Shown here: positions 5,414-5,496 of the stretch, piece by piece
Position numbering within the stretch: the stretch's first letter is position 1
Layout of the letters: each line of letters starts with the position of its first letter
From: Eggerthellaceae bacterium UBA5808
GTDB lineage: Bacteria > Actinomycetota > Coriobacteriia > Coriobacteriales > Eggerthellaceae
NCBI GenBank assembly: GCA_002417975.1
Contig: DIDE01000107.1
Location: 1 to 5,496, forward strand
Length of the DNA: 5,496 nucleotides
Direction of reading: 5' to 3'
Notes under the pieces: generated by a model
Told to the model about the DNA's origin: nothing
The model's database searches: none
What the model saw: the letters and a program-made list of their open reading frames with translations, nothing else
Made by a program: the position numbers and the translations under genes

Positions 5414-5496
5414 TTATAAATCAGGCCAATAAAGTGCACCGTAAATACTCGATGGTTTGAAATTCGGATTCATGTACGGATCGCCTTTAGCATAGA
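5414..5496 (-). CDS. C-terminal end of an upstream gene, possibly a glycosyltransferase
   Basis: Only the last 26 codons and the TAA stop are inside the window; the rest lies beyond the right edge. The visible tail contains GDPYMNPNF and ends in LYWPDL. A DPYYNPN-like segment near the C-terminus is common in GT2 and related cell-wall glycosyltransferases of surface-polysaccharide loci, which fits the neighbourhood, but 26 residues are too few for a firm assignment. That this is real coding sequence is supported by its sensible composition and by the strong terminator immediately after the stop. Confidence 0.5.
   Translation of the reverse strand, partial: YAKGDPYMNPNFKPSSIYGALYWPDL

Overview
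The window is a stretch of a cell-surface polysaccharide locus, and every gene I can support lies on the minus strand. Its core is a complete four-enzyme set for dTDP-L-rhamnose synthesis. In transcription order (right to left) the layout is: the last 26 codons of an unidentified upstream gene (probably a polysaccharide enzyme), a strong intrinsic terminator, a 149-nt promoter/leader region, rfbA (rmlA), rfbD (rmlD) starting 3 nt after rfbA, a 117-nt spacer, rfbB (rmlB), a 90-nt spacer, rfbC (rmlC), an intrinsic terminator, a structured leader, and a large glycosyltransferase gene that runs off the left edge.

The enzymes act in sequence. RfbA joins glucose-1-phosphate to dTTP-derived dTMP, giving dTDP-glucose. 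RfbB dehydrates it to the 4-keto-6-deoxy sugar, RfbC epimerises C3 and C5, and RfbD reduces C4 to give dTDP-L-rhamnose. The left-hand glycosyltransferase, which has two GT2 catalytic units in tandem, would use an activated sugar (possibly this one, not shown) to build a rhamnose-containing glycan.

The organism is uncertain. The DNA is moderately AT-rich by eye, ribosome binding sites are strong AGGA/GAGGTGA types, RfbC and RfbD are separate proteins, and the GT2 units carry SGYGDSMN and EPDD(Y/F) motifs of a kind I associate with gut or oral Firmicutes and Coriobacteriia. My best guess is a low-to-mid GC Gram-positive, possibly an Atopobium/Lancefieldella-type coriobacterium, but this is impression, not proof.

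The coding content is mostly ordinary. The parts worth a second look are the tandem GT2 architecture, the leader of that gene (hairpin plus a possible 13-aa upstream peptide just after a terminator), and the leader of rfbA (inverted repeat, three copies of a short motif, possible 28-aa ORF). No gene-free stretch exceeds 300 bases. I found no RNA genes, insertion sequences, CRISPR arrays or origins, and no convincing gene on the plus strand.
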